DNA of 64,000 nucleotides from Callaeas wilsoni. Taxonomy: Eukaryota; Chordata; Aves; Passeriformes; Callaeidae. A program made the translations under genes and the position numbers. How positions within the stretch are numbered: position 1 is the stretch's first letter; every line of letters starts with the position of its first letter. The notes under the pieces are model-generated. The model made no database searches. It saw only the letters and a list, made by a program, of their open reading frames with translations, and was not told the DNA's origin. Location of the stretch: positions 543,818 to 607,817 of the forward strand of contig VWPU01000905.1 in NCBI GenBank assembly GCA_013398955.1. Direction: 5' to 3'. Shown here piece after piece: positions 53,211 through 63,982 of this stretch.

Positions 53211-54159
53211 TGTCTCGGTTTGGACAGGTGTTTACCAAGAAAGGCAGGAGCCTCCCTTGGAATGAGAAATGTAAACCCCCTTCCCTCCGAATTATTATAA
53301 TTTTGAAATTAAGGGGCTCTCAGGCAAAGATATGAGAATAGGAATAGCAGTTCTTTTCTAGTATATCTAATGAGGCAAAAACAACAACAATTTTGGTATT
53401 AACAACAAAACAAAACCACAAGAACCCAGTATGAGGTTGTCTCAGTCGCGGACACCTTCCCCTTTGGCGCCGTGCCGGTCACAGCTGGCAGGGGCGCTCC
53501 GGCGACAAGCTGGGACGGCAGAGACGGGCAGAAAGTCCTGGAATGGTGGAGGAGATGTATCACAGTCTGGAGCCGCAGTGGGAAAATCCCCGGGAGGTCT
53601 CAGCAGACAGGAGGTGCGGGGCTACAGAATAGTGAAGGCTGGGAGCAGCCCCGAAAGAAGCGGTGGGGCCGGGCTCCCAGGGAGGCAGGCAGAGGAGGGA
53701 TCGGGGCACCCAGGCAGATGGTAAGAAAGTCCTTCCCTCAGTGAGGTGGGTGTTAATAAGGTCTCAGTCTGAAGGGCTGCTCTTACGAGCAGGGGCTCAC
53801 CCGCGGCAAAAGAAGCAGGACCAGGCTGGTCCCCGACGACAGCCGAAAAACTCCTCTCCAAGCAGCCTCAGCCGCCTCCTTCCTCTTCCCCAGTCGAGAG
53901 CGAGAAAGTGTCTGAGCCCCAGGAGAGAGGGTTGTCCCCCCGCCCTGCCGTCTCCAGTCTCCCGTCTCGCGGTATTCTCCCCCACCTGGGCACTCCCAGG
54001 TAAAGAGAGAGAGGCCACCGGCCTTCTCCCCTGAGCTGATAACCCCCTTTGTCTGTGAAGTATCCAGTCATGATGGGCCATCAGCCACACCTATGGGGAA
54101 AATTCCTCAAGAAAGAGAAAAAAACCCAACAAAACAAAAGAAGAACTCAAACCCCTACA
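53211..54159 (-). mobile_element. Solo LTR of an endogenous retrovirus (949 bp)
   Basis: The block starts TGTCTCGGTTTGGACAGGTG and ends AAACCCCTACA, giving TG...CA ends, and is flanked by perfect 5-bp duplications (AATAC). Its first 16 bases match those of the LTR at 4974 at 13 positions, so both probably belong to related families. Read on the minus strand the terminus is CCAAACCGAGACA, like a U5 end, with TTTGCCTGAGAGCCCCTTAA a little upstream. I therefore assign minus orientation, though less firmly than for the first LTR. The interior (about 53450-54020) is strongly GC-rich with many CpG. The family start is one I recognise as common in passerines. Open frames inside it (53431-53724, 53472-53744, 53663-54034 and minus-strand ones) are by-products of the GC-rich composition. 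No internal viral genes are attached. Confidence 0.9.
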
Positions 54160-54164
54160 AATAC
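54160..54164. repeat. Target-site duplication, right copy (AATAC)
   Basis: AATAC directly follows the LTR's CA end and is identical to 53206-53210. Confidence 0.85.
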
Positions 54165-56280
54165 TTAAACATGTTTATTCACCAAACTTCAGGCTTTTTT
54201 ATTCAAACCTGAAATTCATAGTTAAATTATGTATTATCATATGTGACAATTTACTAAAATCTTATTCTTTCACATTATCTTATGTGACTCATCATAAATA
54301 AAAAATAGATAAGCATATAGATAGATAAATAAATAAATGATGAAGAGAGCTGGCAATAGAAAAGGGAGGATGTGTGGTTAGGAAGTGCAAATAAGTTGCA
54401 GAAGGGAGGAACAGATAGGAGTGAATAGTCTGCTGACATTCAACTAAACTTTAATCATTCTCTTTCCAAAGAGGTAATTGCTATTTACAGGAGTTCTAGG
54501 TCATGATCCCGTCTTGGACCCAACTTAGAAGAAGTACCTGAACAATAGAGCACACCATGAGACCTGGGCTGTGAATGAGCACATCTTCAGACTTCCTAAG
54601 GTGCACTGCATCATTAAAAATAAATCAAAGCCTGTAAAAGTTGACATACTGTAGCTGTTTTCCTCACTCCACCTGCTTTAATTTGACACATTTTCAGAGG
54701 AAAGTCACTATTCATTTCATATCTAAACCTGTCAAAACTTTTTTTTTCCCTTCACTTAATACCAGAGGAGTCAAGTTTCTTAGTGTGGCTTGTTGAAAAG
54801 CTGTAGAGGCCAAACAAATTGTTGCATGCAATACATCAGTGGGGAAATACATAAAGTCTATAACTGAGTAAACATTAGAGATTTCAAATCAGAGTGTAAA
54901 AAATTGAATGTTCAAAGCATTAAATTCTAAGTAATAAAATAAAAGTAATTGATACTTAATATTTCAAAAAGACATCTAATGCTATCCAGCAGAGGAATGA
55001 TTTGAGATTTTGTGTTTATTTTGTTTTGTTTTGCTTCATTTTCCTTTTTCTACAGGTAAAGTGCAGACTCCTTACTTCTGGACCTGCATTTCTTAGTTAG
55101 TGTCATGTATATTTAATAATACTTCATTTTTTCCCTAGGTAGCATCATGGGACTTCTTGAAAACTTGAGGCGTCACAAAATGCCAAATATCGGAAAATAA
55201 CTCCTTACCTCATTCTGATTTCAAGTAAATATTCCTCTAGTAGGTAAAGAAGAATTAAGAAGCATGGGAATGTAGTTCTACCACCTGAGGGGAAAAAAAA
55301 TAAATATCTTTGACAGGAAACTCAGGTTCTCTGTAGTTTATACATATACATCAATATGGCAACAGGGTAGTGGTTATTTAGGCGTAGGATGCCCCTGAAA
55401 ATTTGATCAGCACTTCCAGCATGACCCTAGCTGACAAAAATTGTCACGGAAAAGCAAAATCCTTCTTATTTTTGTTAGGGAAAGTATTAGCTTTAAAAAA
55501 TGTTTAGTTGAAATGGACCTAACAAGGCTATAAAAAGGCTGTTTTCAAGTGCCAAAGTAGCTTTCAACAGCTTTTGACGATCAGACCCTTACAAACAATC
55601 CCAGAAAGTAGAGGAATTATTTCTTCCCAACTTAACCTTTCTTTTCCACACTTTTCTTTTTTTAAATTTTTTTTCCTTTTTTTTTCCTGTAAGTAATTTA
55701 AGCAAAGAAACCCCCTGAGGGAAGACAGCAGATTAGCAAGGAAAAAACTGCTGCCAGGGAATTCACCTTCTTTTAAGGTAAAATCCTAAATAATCAGACT
55801 AATGTTAATACAGAACTGTGAAAGATCATATTAAATTTACATGGAAATATCTGCTCAACCCACAACACTTTTTTATCTGGGAAAGAAATCTTGAAGAAAA
55901 ACATGTGCAACAAATTAAGTTTTGTGTTAATCTCAGTATCTGTGAAATGTGTTATTACTGTGTGATTTTGACTTTGGTAAAAGTTCAGTCTCAAGCAGAG
56001 ACAAGTCTCCCGTGTTAGCTGATATTTTCATTGTTTTAATAAATTAAGTTATCATTGAGTCAAAGTTGAAGGAAGGAATGCAGCTGCTCAGATAGCAAGG
56101 GCGAAAATCTCATGGAGGGATGTGAAACATCTGTTCTGCTCAGTGTGAGATCATTGAAGAAAACAGTGGACTGGAACTATACAATTCCATGGATCTCACT
56201 GAGAAGGAAAGCTGGAGGTGCTTAAGCATGCTTCAAGTCTCCTTTACTACAACCAAATTCTTTAAATCTCTGTGCTATGA
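54165..56280. other. AT-rich unique sequence, no gene seen
   Basis: Contains a GATA/AAAT simple repeat (54301-54339), a TTTTG-rich tract near 55013-55035 and a T-rich tract near 55656-55686. The opposite-strand frames at 55794-56018 are shadows of each other without motifs. Confidence 0.55.
54301..54339. repeat. (GATA)/(AAAT)n short simple repeat
   Basis: ATAGATAGATAAATAAATAA with flanking imperfect units. Confidence 0.8.
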
Positions 56281-56985
56281 ATGAGTTTGATTGCCATGTT
56301 TACCTTTGATTTGCAGCCACAGCTTTTACAATAGGGAGCACTGATTCATAAAGGACTCCATGGCCATGCAAGGCAGTTTAATAACATGAAACAGGCTCGA
56401 CTGGAAGAGAGAGCACAAGTGATTAGCTCTGTTAAGAGACAGTTACAGCTGGCTCCTTCCTTTGACTACCAGTGGCACCCATCAGCACTGTCTGGGTTGA
56501 CCAACTTACAAATGAAGAAACTGGCTCTAATAACACATTTTAGGAAGAACAGAAGTAGTAGATATGGGAATTGCAGAGCTGTTACAGGTATTGAACAGCA
56601 AATTTGCTTTACAGAATCGTGCCAGAATTGAGGGTGCAGAATATGCAATTATATCAGACTCTGGTGGCCACGGTGCACTTTTATTACAGATGCTAGAAAT
56701 ATCCCAGTTGTAATAGTTAGGTATGGTTAGAACTAAGATTTGTCTGATTTTAAAACCTATGCCGACAGAACTCCAAATAGCTCTTTATTGCCTGCTGGCA
56801 AAGCACTGATGTACTGTGTGGACTCCATCCAGTAGCAGAGAGCAATAAATATGCATGCTAAGGAGAAGATTTTCTGGCTTTCCCCAAACCTATCACCTGA
56901 AATTGCCTGTGAGAAAATTAAAGACTTGACAGGAAAAAGTGCAATTAAGTGTACTCAGGTGTATTTGCATGTGCTCTGAATGAAT
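56281..56985 (+). pseudogene. Decayed coding-like sequence, parent unidentified
   Basis: Three successive stretches read like protein in different frames. First, 56281-56544: an ATG frame broken by one stop (TAG, 56332-56334), with GALIHKGLHGHARQFNNMKQ, then ARLEERAQVISSVKRQLQLA and WHPSALSGLTNLQMKKLALI. Second, from about 56537, shifted by one base: VVDMGIAELLQVLNSKFALQ then NRARIEGAEYAIISDSG. Third, from about 56675, another frame: TDARNIPVVIVRYG, then DFKTYADRTPNSSLLPAGKA, and after a stop AKEKIFWLSPNLSPEIACEK up to a TGA near 56980. The mix of charged and hydrophobic residues and the way each stretch takes over where the last fails suggest an inactivated coding sequence of at least 220 codons, with no visible introns. 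This would fit a processed pseudogene or captured foreign gene. No poly(A) tail or flanking duplication was seen. I do not recognise the parent protein, and chance is not excluded. Confidence 0.4.
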
Positions 56986-57406
56986 TACAGGATACAGCGA
57001 TAGTGCCAATCACACTAGAGAGAATTATAGAGTGAATAACAGAGTAATAACATACTCATTATAAGTACATTAAATCTATATCTCAATAATTTGAAAAATA
57101 AAGCAAAACACATCATCAAAACCACTCCTTTCTGAATTTTGAATTTAAGATAAAGGTAAAGGACTCCCTTTCAATTAGAGGGAAAACTTTTTATGGCAAC
57201 ACAACTGATTATAGGAATTTTGTGCAAAATACTCAACATCTGGAAAAAATTTTTAAAATTAACTATGAGTTTAATACAAATGATGCAGAAATTGTATCCA
57301 TTTCTACTCAGAAGACAAATTTGTCATAACTAACACTGATTTCAAATTACTTGAATAGAAAATATAGAGAACTCATCTTCTAAGACTGTAAGTCTAGTCC
57401 AGTTAT
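56986..57406. other. AT-rich unique sequence, no gene seen
   Basis: No repeat or coding sequence recognised downstream of the decayed coding-like stretch. Confidence 0.6.
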
Positions 57407-57443
57407 GGTTAGGGTTAGGGTTGGGATTGACAGAAGAGGGTTA
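57407..57443 (+). repeat. Short interstitial telomere-like repeat
   Basis: GGTTAGGGTTAGGGTTGGG (57407-57425) holds two exact TTAGGG units and one variant; another GAGGGTTA follows at 57436-57443. This is a very short match to the vertebrate telomere repeat and may be chance or a trace of telomerase-mediated break repair. Confidence 0.6.
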
Positions 57444-60400
57444 AGAGAAAAGTTAACAACTTTGTATATTTTTTATTATTTTTATATTAATTTGATACAA
57501 AAGCAGTCATTCTATATAATTCTTACATTATGCATACTCGTTGACACTACTTTCTTAAGAAGTCAAATATTATCCCTGAACTAACTGAATTAATATAACA
57601 GCAAAACAACTAGAGATGCCTAATTAAATATTTCAGTCACCTTTAATGTCACAGAGTTAAAGCAATATATTTTGGGCTTCAAATATGTTAATGTAGCTGA
57701 TAATTCAAGTCATTGTACACCTGTAATTTAAGTTTCTCTCTAAAATATACCAGTTTCTTGAAAACAAGATGAATTATTCAGAGTTCATAATGAACTCGAA
57801 ACCACAAATCATGTTTCAGTGCTTTCAAACTCTCAGTATGGTGGCTAAGAAGCTTGCTGTAGGTGTTAATTAATGGCTGCATTAATTGTTAATTAACAAG
57901 TATTGAAATGGTAGCAGAAACTAATGCAGAATACATTTAGACTTTCCTTGGTTAACCACTTTAGAAGAGTGACTGGCATATCTAGACAACTTGATATTTC
58001 TCAGGCTTTTTGCCTGTTTGGAATACAACCATGGCCACTGGTTTTTTTGGCTCGGACAGGCCAGGTTTTCACTTAATTCTCTGCTGGGAATAGAGAAGTA
58101 TCAAGGCAATCCATTCCAATACTCCAGTTCCTGTGACCAGACCATTTATCAGGAAGCAGTTACTGCACTGTGCTGGGAATATGTAATGGATGCCATGAAT
58201 CCATCCACCAAGTCAAAGTTTTCCTGGGTTTCCTCCTTCTTGGGTCTGAGTCTGAGAATGAGTGAGGTATCAGGATTAGGATTCAGGGAGAAAATTCACT
58301 TATATTAATGATTCTCTTCATTAGAGATTTATTTTTAGTTGCCCAAGCACAGAGTCCAGCACATATTTTGAAATAAAATAAAACCCTCTTTTTTGTTAAA
58401 ATATCACTGTGCGGATTGTACAATTCTAGCACAATGAAACCTTAGTGGCAGTATGATGTCTTTATCAATTGCAAATATATATATCGTTGCTTATCATCCA
58501 AACAAAATCTACAGTTTAAAGAGACTGAAACACCTGAAGGATCATCACATACAATATAAGTAACTGGAATTTTTTGTAAAGAGATGGTAGGTTATGAACA
58601 AAAGAAAGGCCAATAAAAAGCTTGGGGTTCTGTCAAGTACTAAATCGCATATTTCCAATAACAAGGCTAGTATTTATTTCACAGCAGTCTAATGCTCAGA
58701 AATTCCAAGGATGAGCACAGTCTACTTTAGAAATAATCACCAACCTTTCCTTATGTTGCAGACTTTGAGATTCTAAAGTGAATCATAAATATTTCATGCA
58801 AGTATTGCTCTGTGGCACCCATCTGGAAGAAACGTATTTTCTCCTTTGTTGATTAAAACTTTATTGACCTTACTGTCTGTCAGGTTCTGCTAAGGGGATT
58901 TTTGCCAAGCAAATTTTTAATATTGTGCTTGCCAAAATGCATCAACAGATTTTGTAAAGGGTAATCGTAAAACCATGGGGAACATTTAATATTACAGCTA
59001 AGACCATGGCATTTACATTTTAACTTTTGCTTACTTTCAGATTTTCTGCAGTTACAATGGGAAAATGAAATGCAGACAACACAAACACCTCTGCATAAAA
59101 CAGTGAAATGTCATAGGCTTGATAATTAAGGGATGTTGTAACCTTACTGACAATATTTCCAAAGTAAACATCCTGACTTAATAACTAAAATTTTATGGAA
59201 AAATTCTTCTTAAACGATCTTAACTTTTTTTTTATTTTTAAATTTATTTATTTTTTTTTTTATTTTTGACATAGAACAATTTTGATAAAGAGTCACGGAA
59301 AAAGATCGTTGCACAGCCTAAGTTCTGCGTTTTGTGAGAGCTCCTGAGAAGGAGCCTAAGAACCATTCCTCAGTAGGAACCACAAAAGACTGACCATTAA
59401 TTTTCTCTACAGGCAAGAGAGAGCAGAGGTTCATGCCTGGCGAGAAACCCCAGCTTCCCTGTAAGTTCTGAAATCCCACTAAAGAGAGGGCAGTTGCAGA
59501 GGAAAGTAAGGTGTAATAAAGCAGGACACAGAAGAAGACTTTTTCTACAGGAAAAAAGAAAAGTATTTTAAGAACCTTGGTCCTAAGGCTAGACATGAAA
59601 AATAGGTCTTCAAAAGCTGTTATAGATTTGTATATATGAATCATGCTTGATAAAATAAGTATCTGTGCTTTAAACAAAAAGTTTTGCTTCTTTCTAGCAG
59701 AAAGCACTCCAAAAATGCTGCTGGTCTGTCCCAGATCAACTCACCAGATGCTTGACTATCACTGTTCTGCCAGTATTCTTCAGATATATTTGAATAAACC
59801 ATTTTTCAGAAACAAATTAAAGTACTCTCTTGACCAAACAACTAGTTGTGAGACATAAGGTCTTAATCATCAGTATTGTACTGAGGTGTGTCAGCATGTT
59901 ACATACAATCTTCTTTTCTTTCCCATCCTCCTTAAAGCCCTAGAGTTCTTTCAGGCTTCATCTCTTCATAAGGTGTAATCTAATCCTACCCATATATCTA
60001 AAAATTTCTTTATCTATGTTGTTAACCTAAAAATAGTTATCTTCAAAACAAGGGTGACCTAGAAAGACCTGATATTATCCATCCTACCACAGCTCTTTGG
60101 GATGATTTACCATGGAGTGAAATGTAATGGAGAATTTGGAAAACACACCTAGTCTGGTGATGCAACAGAACTCCAACTCAGGTAGTGCACCAAAAAAATT
60201 TTTAAAAAAATAATAATTTTTTGCTTTCAGACAGAAAATAACTGAAGTCAAAAATAGTTCACAGACAAGTGCAAAAAGGAGTATCACCACAGACAATGTC
60301 ATGTGATTATTTTACTGAAATTCAATGCTTGGATTTTATAAATGTTTTAGGCAGAGCAGACACATAGAAAATATACCAAATGGTGTATAAACAAGACCAT

Positions 60401-60679
60401 ATATGTTATTCTGGTAGATCAATAGTTTTCACAAAACTTAAGTTAAACTGAAAGGGAAAACAAGAATTCTTTGCTGAACCGTCCTTCCCAGTTAACTTCC
60501 AAAGAACTCTTAGTCCAATAATGGTACCAGCTCAATAGTGTCAACTTCTAGCATTTTATATCTCGGAAGGCTCATTTATCTTCACTTATACCTCTGTCAG
60601 TAGTCCCTTTCTTCTAAGTGCTATCCAAACACAACACTTTAACAACACTCAGCCACAAGGCAAAAGTTAATCACTAGGC
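57444..60679. other. AT-rich unique sequence, no gene seen
   Basis: No transposon or gene recognised. The plus-strand frame 57991-58308 (105 codons) and the minus-strand frame 59318-59707 (129 codons) are the longest. The latter has a hydrophobic stretch (VLLYYTLLSSATALSLVGF) but no domain or homologue I know. A long T/A simple tract lies at about 59226-59265. Confidence 0.5.
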
Positions 60680-60770
60680 TGATACAGGAGGAAACAGAGC
60701 TACAGAATGGGGCAGTGTTACCCAGCAGAACAGGGGATCATCACATTTCTGTGCAGTAAATCCAATGTCT
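60680..60770 (-). repeat. Possible MIR-like fragment, reverse orientation
   Basis: ACAGGAGGAAACAGAGCTAC then AGAATGGGGCAGTGTTACCC loosely follow the reverse complement of the MIR core ('CAGATGAGGAAACTGAGGCACAGAGAGG'). Weak match. Confidence 0.3.
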
Positions 60771-60895
60771 GCAATGTGGCAGAGGTAATTCAGAAGTAGT
60801 TCTGATTCATCTCAGCACAATCCACTTGGAGTTTTGGCTCATTTCTGCACTGCAGTGGTCAAAATACGCAACCCATCTATTTCAAACACAGTTTG

Positions 60896-60954
60896 AGATA
60901 GATATAGATTAGATATAGATATAGATATTGATATAGATATAGATATAGATATAT
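60896..60954. repeat. (ATAGAT)n hexanucleotide microsatellite
   Basis: About nine tandem units of GATATA with minor interruptions (GATTAGATA, GATATTGATA). Confidence 0.9.
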
Positions 60955-62661
60955 ACTCTTTGTTTCAGGCAAAGTAGCAACTATACTTGTGTAAGTTCCA
61001 TTCTTGAAAGAACAGAAAGAAAAGTAAGTATTTGGCCCAATACATATGTCATTTAAAGAAAAAATATTCTTATTTTTGAGATAACATCATTTGGTACTCC
61101 ACAAGATATAACTTCCTTTTCCAGTCTGTACCTTCTATTTACAGCTTGGTGTATTGACCATCAGGAGAGGTCCATCATTTTTCCCAAACCACTCTGCCTG
61201 AGGAACTTGTCGAAAGGGGAACGAACTATAGTGAACTGGAGGAGGTAATGTGGTAAAGACCGTAGTAAAATAGCAGGATATATTTTAGTTTAGTTGATTT
61301 AGCAGGTGCTTCTGTCTTGGTGAAAGCCAAAAATATGTCACTTGAGGTTTTCATTTAAAAATCATTTGCCCATACCGACTATGTTACCACATCTGTTCAG
61401 AAAAATAGGTCACAGATATGTAAATATGGAAATTAAACCAATAAAAAAAATCCACTCTGCATCCATAATTTCTGACCTAAATAATGTACTGACTTCTAGA
61501 GCTGATAAATCCGCTAGTAGATGGAAAAGATCAAATAGTAGAAAAATTTGTGTTTGGAAGAACAACCCACAAACAAATTTATGGTGACAAGCAAACATGA
61601 ACAAAATATTTATACATACAGATGTGCTGCAACACCTGTTTTGGGTGACCTGTTTTGTTATGTGCAGCAGCAGTGATTTCTTCTACTCTTACACTATATT
61701 TATACCACTGTTCATTTTTTTTTTTCCTTAACACAGCTCCACAGCTATGATGACACAGCATTTACTAGCACACCTGCAGCATACGTGGCTATATCCAAAG
61801 CTGGAATCATGCCTTTCAATTATACGTCCTACATCTGGGAGATCAGATCTGAGCCCAGACATTACAATCCTTACTTCAGAAATTTATTTAACCTTCACAG
61901 GCCCTGTGCTGTCTTCTCCATACCCACCATCTGAATCCTTCTCAATCTGGAAGGAAAGAGCAGTGTATCTGCAAGATTTAGGATTTAAAAGAAAAAACTC
62001 TGAATTATACTAGATGCTTTTCATTGCTTGCTGTAAATTGTTAGGAAGATTTGCCTTTCTTTATAAATTCCCTCAAAAAATCTTATGACATAAACTGAGC
62101 TTTACAATGCCTCAGCTGTAGTGGACTTCAAATTAATACACATGTAGCCATTTGTAACAAGATAAAACATTTCTTTCAGCATTGCACTTTTTCAGCATCC
62201 CTTGTGATCCTGTTAATCTAATTCAAACACATAAACTGTTATCCTGCATTAGGAATTTATTCCAGCTATACTGAAGAGGTTTCATTTCAGCTGCTATTTG
62301 GTTTTTATTAAAATAGGACTGCCTAAGAGCACTAACACTGGAAAAAGGAACCATATTTGCCCAGTATTCTACAAATTTGGGGAGCTGGCACTTAAAATGC
62401 AGAAAGATAGGAATAAAAGGAGACAATGAAACAATACCAGCAGCATGAAGCAAAATGGCAGCCTAAGTACCACTGTTACACTACTCATTTTTAAGATTAT
62501 TTTTTAAGTTGTTTTTTTGAGAGGTTGTGGTTTATTTACATGACAGAACTGAAAGAGAAAATGCAATAGTAATCATAGTTTTAGGGATTTCCTGCCATAT
62601 GCAAGACAGGTAAGCTTGAAATACAAGACTTTGGTATCCAGGACTCAGGATACCTGGACTA
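60955..62661. other. AT-rich unique sequence, no gene seen
   Basis: The plus-strand frame 61747-62013 follows a polypyrimidine tract and a CAG acceptor-like site (about 61717-61737). A second frame through the same bases is also open for over 60 codons. Without a donor site, conserved domain or partner exon it is not called as a gene. Confidence 0.5.
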
Positions 62662-62889
62662 GTATCACAGAATCAGCCAGGCTGGAAGAATGTCAGGATA
62701 TCTCTAGTAAAGTGCCCTGCTACAAGCAGGATCTATTTTGAATTCAGACCTGTTGCTCAGGGATTATTTGATTTGGTATCAAATATCTCCCAAGACAGAG
62801 ATTGCACAACCTTTTTGGACAACATGTCCCACTGCTTGAAGTCCTAACAGTGTTTTTCTTCCCACTTTCCAATATCCAGTTAGAAGAAC
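62662..62889 (-). mobile_element. CR1 LINE 3'-end fragment
   Basis: TCACAGAATCAGCCAGGCTG, then a CCTGCTACAAGCAGG block, CAAATATCTCCCAAGACAGA and CACAACCTTTTTGGACAAC follow the reverse complement of the last 230 bases of CR1. Strongly diverged. It stops abruptly where an opposite-strand CR1 piece begins. Confidence 0.75.
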
Positions 62890-62892
62890 ATC

Positions 62893-63099
62893 TACAAATC
62901 AATGGACCCTGACAGTATCCACCTGAGGGTGTTAGGAGAGCTGGGTGATGTCATTGCGAGACTGCTCTCCATAATCGCTGAGAAGTTATGAAGATCAGCG
63001 GACAATCTAGAAGGCTGGAAGAATTCTAAGGTCCCTCTCATCCACAAGAAGAGCTTAAAGGAGGATCCAGGAAATTATGGGCCCATCAGACTTACTTCA
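62893..63099 (+). mobile_element. CR1 LINE reverse-transcriptase fragment, opposite strand
   Basis: From 62896 to 63099 a plus-strand frame of 68 codons with one stop (TGA) reads KSMDPDSIHLRVLGELGDVI, then ARLLSIIAEKL, then SADNLEGWKNSKVPLIHKK and KEDPGNYGPIRLTS. These correspond to the N-terminal fingers of the CR1 ORF2 reverse transcriptase ('KSMGPDGIHPRVL...GNYRPVSLTS'). It is flanked on both sides by CR1 pieces on the minus strand, so it was inserted or rearranged into them. Only this short segment is present. Confidence 0.85.
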
Positions 63100-63129
63100 T
63101 ACCCGGGACTCCTACTCCCACAGCCTAGA

Positions 63130-63722
63130 GTGCTGTTGACCACTTTGTTGCCAGGGTTCACGACTGACCCGTGTTCAGCTCTTTGTTCTCCACGGCCCAA
63201 ACAGAGCTTCTCCCCATCCAGTCAGCCAGACCCCCTCCATATCACTGTAGGAGGGTAATTCCCAAGTACAGGACTTTGCATTAGTCCTTGTTAATTTTCA
63301 TGTAATTCCTATTGTTCCATTACACTAGCCTGACTAAAACCATCTGAACAGCAGATCTGCCCTTGAACATTATCTGGTGCATTTCCTAGTTTTCTGTCAC
63401 TAAAAAAATTGATCAGGTGGCACTATGTCTCCTCCTCAACACCACTGATAAAGATACAAAACAGGCTGGGCCTCAGAATAGACCCTCTGAAAAACTCCAC
63501 TTCTAAATGTGCTTCAGGTACAATATGGTCACTAACTGCCACATTTTGAACCCAATGAGCCAGTTTTTCACTCCTGTGGTAGTCAATCTATCTAGAGTGT
63601 AGCAGTGCAACATCCTAACAAAGAGAGAGGAGATGCTACAGGAGACCATGCTGAAAATTTTGCTAAAGTCAAGGCAGATGGCAACTGCTGCCATCCCCTC
63701 ATCCACATATCTAGTCATTTCA
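63130..63722 (-). mobile_element. CR1 LINE ORF2 fragment
   Basis: In reverse orientation the blocks AAGTACAGGACTTTGCATTA, CACTGATAAAGATACAAAAC and AATGAGCCAGTTTTTCACTC follow the CR1 order. The minus-strand frame 63503-63739 holds the RT region with VDEGMAAVAICLDFSKIFSM (motif A equivalent of LDFSKAFD, the catalytic Asp position changed to Ser) and TTTGVKNWLIGF. Indels break the rest. It probably belonged to the same copy as 62662-62889, with the middle missing. Confidence 0.85.
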
Positions 63723-63982
63723 TAGAATGACAAAATCATATAAAAAATTGTGTTGGAAGGAGCCTTTTAAAGGTCATTTACTTCACAGATTCAACTGGAT
63801 CAAGTTTCTCAGAGCCCTGTCCAAAATGACCTCAAATGTTTCCATGGATGGGGCACCGATCACCCTTCTGGGCAACCAGTTCCAGTGTCTGATCACCCTC
63901 ACAGTAAAGAATTTCTTCCTAATACCTAATTTAAACCTACCCTCTTCCAGTTCAAAGCCATTTCTCCATATCCTAACATATT
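63723..63982 (-). mobile_element. CR1 LINE 3'-end fragment, second copy
   Basis: Starts at CATAGAATGACAAAATCATA, the reverse of the CR1 terminal ATTCTATG repeat. It continues through CAAATGTTTCCATGGATGGG, CACCCTTCTGGGCAACCAGT and CACAGTAAAGAATTTCTTCC, all in CR1 order. It is less diverged than the neighbouring copy, so it probably inserted later. It is interrupted at its upstream end by the TA repeat at the window edge. Confidence 0.9.

Noticed and set aside
53431..54090. Several overlapping 80-120 codon frames on both strands
   Set aside because: They lie inside the GC-rich interior of the solo LTR, where stop codons are rare by composition; none resembles a viral or host protein.
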